Below, one piece after another: positions 1 through 5,810 of a stretch of 5,810 nucleotides of DNA. This stretch comes from Rugosibacter sp. GTDB lineage: Bacteria > Pseudomonadota > Gammaproteobacteria > Burkholderiales > Rhodocyclaceae. Position 1 is the stretch's first letter, and every line of letters begins with the position of its first letter. The notes below the pieces were generated by a model. It ran no database searches, was not told the DNA's origin, and saw only the letters and a program-made list of their open reading frames with translations. The stretch is from contig JALRCC010000245.1 in NCBI GenBank assembly GCA_023257495.1, positions 1-5,810 on the forward strand. Reading direction: 5' to 3'. A program made the position numbers and the translations under genes.

Positions 1-938
1 TACGCTATGGCACCATGCGCGAGAACGTGTTAGGCATGACCGTCGTACTAGCCGACGGGCGCATACTCAAAACAGGCGGTCGCGCACGCAAATCTTCCGC
101 CGGCTACGACTTGACTCATCTTATGGTTGGCTCTGAGGGTACCTTGGGCATCATTACCGAGTTGACTGTCCGCCTGCACCCACTGCCGGAAGCCATTGCC
201 AGTGCGGTGTGCACCTTCTCGAGCATTGCAGCTGCCGTCAGTACGGTGATTCAGACGATACAAATGGGCGTACCGGTTGCCCGCATGGAATTACTCGATG
301 CGTTAGCTATTTCGGCACTCAACCGCCACAGTAAAACCAGCCTGCGCGAAGAACCCACATTATTTTTTGAATTTCATGGCTCACCCGCCAGCGTGCAAGA
401 GCAGACCGCACTGGTGGCAGACATCGCCAAAACGCAAGGAGGTCGCGATTTTGATTGGGCCACGCGTCCTGAGGACCGTAGCCGCCTGTGGCAAGCGCGA
501 CATGATGCGCTCTGGGCAGCACTGGGCTTAAAACCCGGATCGCGCGCCTTATCCACCGATGTTTGCGTGCCTATTTCTCGCCTCGCTGAATGTATCGCAG
601 AGACAATTGAAGACATTGCGACGATCAATATTCCCAGCACTATCCCCAGCCCCATTGTTGGCCATGTCGGCGATGGAAACTTTCACGTCGTGCTTTTGCT
701 TGACCCCAACAATCCCGATGAAATCACCCGTGCGCATGATTTTGCCACTCGCTTGGCACACCGCGCGATCCGCATGGATGGCACTTCGACCGGCGAACAC
801 GGCATCGGGCTTGGCAAACGCGACTATCTCATCCCCGAACACGGCGTAGTGGCGGTCAATATCATGCGCGCAATCAAACAGACGCTAGACCCGAACAACA
901 TCCTCAACCCAGGGAAAATCCTGCCATCCCCACAATAA
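1..938 (+). CDS. FAD-linked oxidase, D-lactate/D-2-hydroxyacid dehydrogenase (cytochrome) type, 5'-truncated by window edge
   Basis: This family oxidises D-lactate or a related D-2-hydroxyacid to the 2-oxoacid with FAD, usually passing electrons to cytochrome c or the quinone pool. The reading frame is open to the left edge: the codons before the ATG at 15 read RYGT, continuing the family's conserved RYGTMRENVLG segment, so that ATG is internal and roughly 150-170 N-terminal residues are missing. Counting from that internal Met, the end of the FAD-binding domain lies at about 1-60 (VGSEGTLGIITELTVRLHP). The C-terminal oxidase domain follows, with TDVCVPISRL at 181-190, the motif GHVGDGNFH at 216-224 and GEHGIGLGK at 260-268, whose His/Glu residues form the substrate/metal site in the family. 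It ends in the usual LDPNNILNPGKIL. The TDVCVPISRL stretch favours the LDHD/Dld1-like group over glycolate oxidase GlcD, but the substrate is not settled. It is the only gene here not obviously tied to acyl-CoA or PHA metabolism. No strong terminator follows it. Confidence 0.9.
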   Translation, partial: RYGTMRENVLGMTVVLADGRILKTGGRARKSSAGYDLTHLMVGSEGTLGIITELTVRLHPLPEAIASAVCTFSSIAAAVSTVIQTIQMGVPVARMELLDALAISALNRHSKTSLREEPTLFFEFHGSPASVQEQTALVADIAKTQGGRDFDWATRPEDRSRLWQARHDALWAALGLKPGSRALSTDVCVPISRLAECIAETIEDIATINIPSTIPSPIVGHVGDGNFHVVLLLDPNNPDEITRAHDFATRLAHRAIRMDGTSTGEHGIGLGKRDYLIPEHGVVAVNIMRAIKQTLDPNNILNPGKILPSPQ

Positions 939-1030
939 ATCAGCTGTGCAGCGTATCACCAGCGCCGACTTTTCTTGTACTACACTACCTATCAGCACCA
1001 GAACGCGAGATAAGATGGCGCATCACATCC

Positions 1031-1036
1031 GAGGAG
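1031..1036 (+). promoter_or_regulatory. Strong Shine-Dalgarno of phaM
   Basis: GAGGAG lies 7 nt upstream of the ATG at 1044. This is close to ideal and fixes that start over the in-frame ATGs a few codons downstream. The rest of the 939-1043 gap shows no convincing -35/-10 pair. TTGTAC at 975-980 and TAAGAT at 1011-1016 are present but 30 bp apart, so phaM could have its own promoter or be read from upstream. Confidence 0.8.
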
Positions 1037-1043
1037 AAATCTC

Positions 1044-1499
1044 ATGAGCACGCTACCCAATACCAATCCGATGGATCCGATGGAGTTTTTAAAATCACTT
1101 TGGGGCAGCACGAGCCTGCCGCTGCCAGGGCTCATGACACCCACCATGGATACGGATGAGCTCGAAAAACGCATCACTGACCTCAAAGCGGTTGAGGGCT
1201 GGCTGAAAACCAATCTCGGTATGTTGCAAATGACGATTCAAGGACTCGAAGTTCAGCGTGCGACGATCACCGCACTGCAAGCGATCAGTCAATCTGTCGT
1301 GCCAGCAAAGCCTGATGAAAGTGTCGGTGAACATCCGCTTACCAATCAAAATCTGGCTGCGTTGTGGCCATGGAATCTGATGCAGTCAGCGACAGCCGCA
1401 GCCCATTCAAGCCCCGTTGCTAACGCATCACAAACATCGCAGGCAGCGGACAAACCCGCCACAAAATCCGCCACAAAAGCGAAGCGTGGCACGAGTTAA
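1044..1499 (+). CDS. phaM: PhaM-type polyhydroxyalkanoate granule regulatory protein (short form)
   Basis: PhaM, characterised in Ralstonia eutropha, activates the PHB synthase PhaC, sits on PHB granules and binds DNA, tying granules to the nucleoid. Recognition rests on the conserved core at residues 38-82: DELEKRITDLKAVEGWL, then NLGMLQMTIQGLEVQRATI. This is a predicted helical, probably coiled segment nearly identical in pattern to family members. The N-terminus (PMEFLKSLWG, 12-21) also fits the family. Residues 85-130 are low-complexity and Ala/Ser/Gln-rich. The tail (137-149, KPATKSATKAKRG) is basic and Lys/Ala/Thr-rich. At 151 aa it is clearly shorter than R. eutropha PhaM (about 263 aa), and the tail has only degenerate versions of the Lys/Ala-rich PAKKA repeats used for DNA binding. 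No signal peptide or membrane segment is seen. It is convergent with the acyl-CoA operon downstream. Family assignment is confident; DNA-binding strength is uncertain. Confidence 0.88.
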   Translation: MSTLPNTNPMDPMEFLKSLWGSTSLPLPGLMTPTMDTDELEKRITDLKAVEGWLKTNLGMLQMTIQGLEVQRATITALQAISQSVVPAKPDESVGEHPLTNQNLAALWPWNLMQSATAAAHSSPVANASQTSQAADKPATKSATKAKRGTS

Positions 1500-1511
1500 G
1501 GTGGCACTAAA

Positions 1512-1541
1512 CAAGTGGTTTCCATACAAGCGGTTTCTATC
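1512..1541 (+). repeat. Tandem 15-bp imperfect direct repeat downstream of phaM
   Basis: Two adjacent 15-bp units, CAAGTGGTTTCCATA and CAAGCGGTTTCTATC, match at 12 of 15 positions. They begin 12 bp after the phaM stop and, if read in the phaM frame, would give QVVSI-QAVSI. This could be a small tandem duplication or a trace of former coding sequence. No function is evident. Confidence 0.45.
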
Positions 1542-1616
1542 CATGGTTCGACAAACCCGCCGTAAGCGGGACCATGGCTGACCATTCGTCCCGAGCTGAT
1601 TGAAGGACTTGGTCAG
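1541..1616. terminator. Two abutting imperfect hairpins in the convergent intergenic region; possible terminator or structured 3' UTR
   Basis: The first hairpin (1541-1577) has an outer stem CCATGGT/ACCATGG (1541-1547 with 1571-1577), an inner stem CCCGC/GCGGG (1556-1560 with 1566-1570), loop CGTAA and an 8-nt one-sided bulge. The second starts at the very next base (1578-1616). Its outer stem is CTGACCA/TGGTCAG (1578-1584 with 1610-1616) and its inner stem GTCC/GGAC (1588-1591 with 1605-1608). Neither is followed by a run of T on either strand, so these are not classic intrinsic terminators. Their place between convergent phaM and the CoA-transferase-family gene makes a role in ending or stabilising both transcripts plausible. 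The call as terminator is inference. Confidence 0.35.
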
Positions 1617-1682
1617 TATTTCCTCAAACAACCTGAGCACACGCCTAATCGGCGCAGCTGGTACAACACTACACAACAACAA

Positions 1683-2888
1683 CTAAATCACACCATCGCG
1701 GCGGAGAGTCTTAATCTCATCGACAGAATATCCGACCGCTTGCAAGACCGCCTCGCTATCAGCGCCTGCCGCAACTGCCGGCTGCATGGTAGGCAGTGGC
1801 CAATGAGAGAGCTTGAAAGGTGATGCACACCGAGTCACCCCGGCTTCGGTCATGGCAATTTGCCGCGCAGCGAACTGTGGATGATTCACTGCTTCATCTA
1901 CGCGCAATACCGGTGTGACACAGCAATCCAACGGAATCAGCGTTTTTTCCCAATAGGCAAGCGGTTGCGCTTTGATCACTGTCGCCAGCATTTCACGGGC
2001 ATACGTCATGTCTGCCACATGGGTCATATCCACCTTTGCCAGGGCAGGTAATCCCACGGCGACACACAGCGTTTGCCAGAACTTGGACTCGATCGCACCA
2101 ACGGCGAGGTAACGATCGTCCGCCGTTGCGTAGACGCCATACCCGGGCGATGCGCCTGTCATTGGGCCTTCCCCGCGAGAGGCTAACCCTTCAGACGTTT
2201 GCATCGCGGCCAAAGGTAAAACCGAGTGCACCAGCAAGGCATCCGCCATCGCCACATCCACATGGCATCCTTGACCCGTGGCTTTAGCACCGATCACTGC
2301 AGTCAGCACGCCAACCAAAGAAGTAAGACTGCCCCCCAGTAAATCGCCAATCTGAAAATCGGGGATTGCCGGGGCGCTGCCCGGTGTGCCATTTTGCTCA
2401 AGCAAGCCTGTCATTGCGATGTAGTTGAGATCATGTCCGGCATAATGCGCCCACGGCCCGGTTTGTCCGTACCCTGTAATTGAGCAATACACCACGCGCG
2501 GATTAATCGCGCGTATGGCTGCATAACCGATACCCAGGCGATCAACCACACCGGGACGAAAGCTCTCGAAAATAACATCCGCCGTGGCAGTCAATCGCAA
2601 AAAGGCTGCCACGCCTGCTGCTTGTTTTAAATCCAGCCGCAGACTTTTTTTGTTGCGATTCAGCATGCGAAAAAACAGACTGTCTTTTCCCTCTGCGTTC
2701 GCCTGGTCAGCCCCGGGGCCAAAAGTACGCGCATAGTCGCCCAGCCCCGTGTCTTCAATCTTGATGACCTCTGCACCCTGATCTGCCAGATGCAATGTCG
2801 CCATCGGACCCGGCAGCAATCGGGTCAGGTCAAGCACACGCAACCCAGTTAACGGACCGCGCACCGTCTCGTCAGCGCCGACTTTCAT
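1683..2888 (-). CDS. CaiB/BaiF family protein, alpha-methylacyl-CoA racemase type
   Basis: The CaiB/BaiF fold covers class III CoA transferases and alpha-methylacyl-CoA racemases, which epimerise the alpha carbon of 2-methyl-branched acyl-CoAs through an enolate. The 401-aa protein opens with the family's GLRVLDLTRLLPGPMAT (15-31) and GAEVIKIE (38-45), and has FRPGVVDRLGIGY at 110-122. Three residues match the catalytic set of Mycobacterium tuberculosis MCR (His126, Asp156, Glu241) in motif and exact spacing: His152 in GHDLNY, Asp182 in IGDLLGGS and Glu267 in LAVGAIESKF. This favours racemase over CoA transferase. I chose the ATG at 2888. A start at 3002 would add 38 residues unlike the family and overlap the upstream gene by 110 bp. 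From 2888 the gene begins 4 bp after the dehydrogenase stop with no clear Shine-Dalgarno, suggesting translational coupling. It is the last gene of the icmF-dehydrogenase-racemase series. The true substrate is unknown; a 2-methyl-branched acyl-CoA is inferred. Confidence 0.87.
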   Translation of the reverse strand: MKVGADETVRGPLTGLRVLDLTRLLPGPMATLHLADQGAEVIKIEDTGLGDYARTFGPGADQANAEGKDSLFFRMLNRNKKSLRLDLKQAAGVAAFLRLTATADVIFESFRPGVVDRLGIGYAAIRAINPRVVYCSITGYGQTGPWAHYAGHDLNYIAMTGLLEQNGTPGSAPAIPDFQIGDLLGGSLTSLVGVLTAVIGAKATGQGCHVDVAMADALLVHSVLPLAAMQTSEGLASRGEGPMTGASPGYGVYATADDRYLAVGAIESKFWQTLCVAVGLPALAKVDMTHVADMTYAREMLATVIKAQPLAYWEKTLIPLDCCVTPVLRVDEAVNHPQFAARQIAMTEAGVTRCASPFKLSHWPLPTMQPAVAAGADSEAVLQAVGYSVDEIKTLRRDGVI

Positions 2889-2892
2889 CGCA

Positions 2893-3744
2893 TCAGCTAT
2901 AGGTATAGAACCCGCGTCCGCTCTTGCGGCCCAAATAACCTGCGCCGACCATTTCCTTGAGCAGAGGTGCCGGACGATATTTCGAATCGTCAAATCCCTC
3001 ATAGAAAACCTGCATCACGGCCAGCAGCGTATCCAGCCCAACCATGTCAGCCAACGCCAAGGGGCCAATCGGATGATTGCAACCGAGCTTCATGCCTTCA
3101 TCAATCGCTTCGGCCGATGCCAAGCCTTCCGAAAAGGCAAAAATAGCCTCATTGATCATGGGACAAAGAATACGATTAACGACAAAACCGGGATTATTTT
3201 TAACCGTGATGGGATATTTTCCCAGCGCCTGTGCCAGCGCCTCAACACGCGCATGGGTTTGATCCGACGTTTGCAAACCACGAATGATTTCGACCAAAGC
3301 CATGACCGGCACCGGGTTGAAGAAATGCAACCCGATAAATTTGTCCGGACGCGCCGTTGCTGCCGCCATATGGGTAATCGAGATAGAGGAGGTATTGCTG
3401 GCAATAATGGCATCGGGCCCGATTACACGTTCCACATCTTTGATGATCTTTAGCTTCAGGCCTTCATTCTCTGTAGCCGCTTCAATCACAATATCCACAC
3501 CACTCATATCGGCCATATCGGTGGTTGCCTGGATGAGAGCCAACGCAGTCGCTTTTTGCCCTTCGCTGATTTTTTCTTTCTTGATCAAGCGATCCAGGCT
3601 ACTCGCAATGGTTGTCAAACCTTTTTGAATTGCCGCCTCATTAATATCCAGCATCACCACCGCAAAGCCGGACATTGCGCACGTTTGCGCGATGCCATTA
3701 CCCATGGTTCCGGCACCAATAATGCCGACTTTCTTGATTGTCAT
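2893..3744 (-). CDS. hbd: 3-hydroxybutyryl-CoA dehydrogenase (NAD-dependent)
   Basis: This cytoplasmic enzyme oxidises (S)-3-hydroxybutyryl-CoA to acetoacetyl-CoA, or the reverse, with NAD(P). At 283 aa it has the usual length. The Rossmann nucleotide site GIIGAGTMGNGIA is at 7-19, with acidic Asp33 ending the second strand (MLDIN), which favours NAD over NADP. The catalytic set is complete: Ser119 in SNTSS, His140 in GLHFFNPVPVM, Glu152 in LVEII and Asn190 in NNPGFVVNRIL. The C-terminal dimerisation domain carries HPIGPLALADMVGLD (224-238) and ends in the standard GRKSGRGFYTY. It lies 45 bp after icmF and 4 bp before the racemase gene, all on the minus strand, so co-transcription is likely. 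With IcmF upstream, it would handle a later step of butyryl-CoA oxidation or feed acetoacetyl-CoA to thiolase. PaaH (3-hydroxyadipyl-CoA dehydrogenase) is a close relative, but no paa genes are visible, so the C4 substrate is preferred. Confidence 0.93.
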   Translation of the reverse strand: MTIKKVGIIGAGTMGNGIAQTCAMSGFAVVMLDINEAAIQKGLTTIASSLDRLIKKEKISEGQKATALALIQATTDMADMSGVDIVIEAATENEGLKLKIIKDVERVIGPDAIIASNTSSISITHMAAATARPDKFIGLHFFNPVPVMALVEIIRGLQTSDQTHARVEALAQALGKYPITVKNNPGFVVNRILCPMINEAIFAFSEGLASAEAIDEGMKLGCNHPIGPLALADMVGLDTLLAVMQVFYEGFDDSKYRPAPLLKEMVGAGYLGRKSGRGFYTYS

Positions 3745-3752
3745 TGCCTGTT

Positions 3753-3760
3753 ACCTTTAC
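3753..3760 (-). promoter_or_regulatory. Shine-Dalgarno of the 3-hydroxybutyryl-CoA dehydrogenase gene
   Basis: On the minus strand GTAAAGGT stands upstream of the ATG at 3744, with AAAGG ending 9 nt before it. The 45-bp gap to icmF (3745-3789) contains no hairpin and no clear promoter, in keeping with read-through from icmF. Confidence 0.55.
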
Positions 3761-3789
3761 GTGAGTTGAATTTTTTATCGCTGTACAAA

Positions 3790-5810
3790 TTACATACTGC
3801 GTCGATATTGACCGCCAACCTCATACAGCGCATTTGAAATTTGCCCCAGGGAGCAATAGCGAACTGCCCCCATGATTGTCTCGAACACATTGTCATCCTT
3901 GATCACCGCCTCGCGCAGACGGGCAATCCACGCGTGGGAGGATGCTGCATGCAGCGCGTGAAACGCGGCCAAGCGCTGCAACTGCGACTGCTTTTCATCT
4001 TCAGTGGAACGCGCCAGTTCGATCTCGCCTTGCGCACCCTCCGCATGGGGATTAAGAAATGTGTTCACACCAATAATCGGGTAGGAACCATCATGCTTGC
4101 GATGCTCATAGACCATCGACTCTTCTTGAATCTTGCCGCGCTGATAGCCTGTTTCCATGGCACCCAGCACACCACCGCGCGAAGCAAGGGCTTCGAACTC
4201 TTTTAGTACCGCTTCTTCTACGAGGTCAGTCAATTCGTCGATGATAAAAGCCCCCTGATTCGGGTTTTCATTCTTCGACAACCCCCACTCGCGGTTGATG
4301 ATCAACTGGATCGCCATCGCGCGCCTTACCGAAGCTTCCGTCGGCGTTGTGATCGCCTCGTCATACGCATTGGTATGCAGACTGTTGCAATTATCATAGA
4401 CCGCAATCAGCGCTTGCAAAGTCGTGCGAATATCGTTGAAATCCATTTCCTGCGCATGCAGCGAGCGGCCTGACGTCTGGATGTGATATTTCATCTTCTG
4501 GCTACGCTCGTTGGCACCATACCGCTTCTTCATCGCTACCGCCCAGATGCGACGCGCAACGCGACCAATGACGGTGTACTCGGGATCCATGCCATTACTG
4601 AAAAAGAAACTCAAATTTGGTGCAAACTCATCAATGGCCATCCCGCGCGCCAGATACGCTTCGACAAAAGTAAACCCGTTGGCCAAGGTAAATGCCAGTT
4701 GCGTAATCGGATTCGCCCCTGCCTCCGCGATGTGATAGCCGGAAATGGAAACCGAATAAAAGTTACGCACCTGGTGCTCGACAAAATATGCCTGAATATC
4801 GCCCATCATCTTGAGGGCGAATTCTGTCGAAAAAATACAGGTATTCTGTCCCTGATCCTCTTTCAGAATATCCGCCTGTACTGTGCCCCGCACATTCGTC
4901 AGGGCAAACTCGCGCAATGCCCGTGCTTCATCCTCATCAGGCGCTCGACCCTGTTTCTCGCGGAATTTATCAATTTGTTGATCTATTGCCGCATTCAAAA
5001 ACATCGCCAGTATCATCGGTGCCGGTCCGTTGATCGTCATAGATACCGACGTTGCCGGATCGCACAGATCAAATCCTGAATACAGAACTTTCAAATCATC
5101 CAGCGTGGCAATGGATACGCCAGAATTACCGACTTTGCCATAAATATCAGGGCGTAGATCCGGATCGCAGCCATACAGCGTGACCGAATCAAATGCCGTG
5201 GACAAGCGCTTGGCGGGCATGCCATCTGATAGCCGGTGAAAGCGACGGTTAGTGCGAAATGCATCACCTTCACCCGCGAACATCCGTGTCGGGTCTTCGT
5301 TTTCGCGCTTGAACGCAAACACGCCAGCGGTATACGGAAATTCGCCGGGCACATTTTCACGCAGCAAAAACCTGAGCAACTCACCTTCATCCTTAAACTG
5401 CGGCAACGCCACTTTGCGAATTCGCGTGCCAGACAAAGACTCGCTTACCAAGGGCGTGCGCTTTTCTGTGCCGCGAATTTTCACCACAAATTCGTCACCC
5501 GCGTAGGCGGCTTGGGTTTGCGGCCAAGCGGCTAATAGCGCACGAGATTCTTGTGCCAGCTGACTGTCTTTCGAGGTGATCAATGCATCGAAATCCGTCG
5601 CATTTTTCTGGTGCTGCACAAAAATCTTTTTCGCTGTCGTTAATGCCTGTCGCTCGTGGGCAATCTGTGCCTGCGCCGCCACATGCTGGTGATAGCCACG
5701 CACGCACTCCGCAATTTCCGCAAGGTAGCGCACGCGCTCCGGCGGCACAATCGCCCGACTGGCCGAAGAGTTTTTCACGGTCACTGCGGGCAACGCACCG
5801 GGAGCAAATG
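3790..5810 (-). CDS. icmF: Fused isobutyryl-CoA mutase IcmF, C-terminal mutase part (5' end beyond window)
   Basis: IcmF is an adenosylcobalamin enzyme that interconverts isobutyryl-CoA and n-butyryl-CoA. It fuses a B12-binding domain, a MeaI-like G-protein chaperone domain and the substrate-binding mutase domain (about 1100 aa in total). About 672 C-terminal residues are visible: the linker after the G domain, then the whole TIM-barrel mutase domain ending in the typical [18 protein letters not shown]. The frame is open to the right edge, and the residues before the TTG at 5793 (FAPGA) show that it is not the start. Two pocket residues separate isobutyryl- from methylmalonyl-CoA mutases. Phe (codon 5317-5319, in [11 protein letters not shown]) stands where methylmalonyl-CoA mutase has Tyr89. 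Gln (codon 4846-4848, in [11 protein letters not shown]) stands where it has Arg207. The conserved active-site His is in [10 protein letters not shown] (codon 4732-4734). A charged insert (around [14 protein letters not shown]) before the Gln motif is absent from methylmalonyl-CoA mutase. It probably leads an operon with the two genes downstream. Confidence 0.93.
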   Translation of the reverse strand, partial: FAPGALPAVTVKNSSASRAIVPPERVRYLAEIAECVRGYHQHVAAQAQIAHERQALTTAKKIFVQHQKNATDFDALITSKDSQLAQESRALLAAWPQTQAAYAGDEFVVKIRGTEKRTPLVSESLSGTRIRKVALPQFKDEGELLRFLLRENVPGEFPYTAGVFAFKRENEDPTRMFAGEGDAFRTNRRFHRLSDGMPAKRLSTAFDSVTLYGCDPDLRPDIYGKVGNSGVSIATLDDLKVLYSGFDLCDPATSVSMTINGPAPMILAMFLNAAIDQQIDKFREKQGRAPDEDEARALREFALTNVRGTVQADILKEDQGQNTCIFSTEFALKMMGDIQAYFVEHQVRNFYSVSISGYHIAEAGANPITQLAFTLANGFTFVEAYLARGMAIDEFAPNLSFFFSNGMDPEYTVIGRVARRIWAVAMKKRYGANERSQKMKYHIQTSGRSLHAQEMDFNDIRTTLQALIAVYDNCNSLHTNAYDEAITTPTEASVRRAMAIQLIINREWGLSKNENPNQGAFIIDELTDLVEEAVLKEFEALASRGGVLGAMETGYQRGKIQEESMVYEHRKHDGSYPIIGVNTFLNPHAEGAQGEIELARSTEDEKQSQLQRLAAFHALHAASSHAWIARLREAVIKDDNVFETIMGAVRYCSLGQISNALYEVGGQYRRSM

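Noticed and set aside
943..952. GCTG-TG-CAGC small inverted repeat after the FAD oxidase gene
   Set aside because: A 4-bp stem with a 2-nt loop and no T-run is too weak to call a terminator.
960..973. Shared 12-mer AGCGCCGACTTT upstream of phaM and at the start of the racemase gene (about 2874-2885)
   Set aside because: The second copy is explained by coding sequence, and the match is too short to show a shared regulatory site.
966..1016. Candidate phaM promoter elements (TTGTAC 975-980, TACACT 981-986, TAAGAT 1011-1016)
   Set aside because: No pair has 16-18 bp spacing with good matches to both boxes, so no promoter is called.
1545..1557. GGTTCGACAAACC, resembling a tRNA T-arm
   Set aside because: No acceptor, D-arm or anticodon arm can be placed around it, and there is no CCA-adjacent 3' stem. 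No tRNA or attachment site is supported.
1428..1682. 84-aa minus-strand open frame across the phaM 3' end and the convergent gap
   Set aside because: The Cys/Gly-rich end comes from reading the phaM Lys/Ala tail backwards. There is no family resemblance.
3073..3837. Several plus-strand open frames (up to 126 aa) opposite the dehydrogenase gene
   Set aside because: They are antisense to a well-conserved gene with all catalytic residues, show no family resemblance and have no good ribosome binding sites.
4483..5079. 198-aa plus-strand open frame opposite icmF
   Set aside because: It lies wholly antisense to the conserved mutase domain, and its translation has no recognisable motif; it is a shadow frame.

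Overview
The window (5810 bp, moderate GC) looks like a chromosomal core-metabolism segment of a betaproteobacterium, most likely Burkholderiales. The best taxonomic pointers are a PhaM-type polyhydroxyalkanoate (PHA) granule regulator and a fused isobutyryl-CoA mutase (IcmF); both are typical of PHB-storing Burkholderiales. This placement is inferred from gene content, not from a marker gene. I see no tRNA, rRNA, CRISPR array, insertion sequence or phage gene.

Layout. Plus strand: the C-terminal two thirds of an FAD-linked D-2-hydroxyacid/D-lactate dehydrogenase run in from the left edge (to 938). A 105-bp gap follows, then a short phaM with a strong Shine-Dalgarno (1044-1499). A 183-bp convergent intergenic region (1500-1682) holds a 15-bp tandem repeat and two abutting imperfect hairpins but no recognisable gene. 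Minus strand, read right to left: the mutase half of icmF enters from the right edge and ends at 3790. After 45 bp comes a 3-hydroxybutyryl-CoA dehydrogenase (3744-2893), and after 4 bp a CaiB/BaiF-fold protein (2888-1683) that carries the catalytic residues of alpha-methylacyl-CoA racemases.

How the genes may work together. The three minus-strand genes look like one operon for short branched acyl-CoA metabolism. IcmF would rearrange isobutyryl-CoA to n-butyryl-CoA, or related substrates such as pivalyl/isovaleryl-CoA. The dehydrogenase would oxidise (S)-3-hydroxybutyryl-CoA to acetoacetyl-CoA after dehydrogenation and hydration by enzymes not in this window. The racemase could invert 2-methyl-branched acyl-CoA stereocentres. 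PhaM, transcribed convergently, belongs to the PHB storage side of the same C4-CoA pool, but a functional link is inference. The content is mostly ordinary. The parts worth a second look are the racemase-IcmF pairing, the short PhaM tail and the structured convergent intergenic region.
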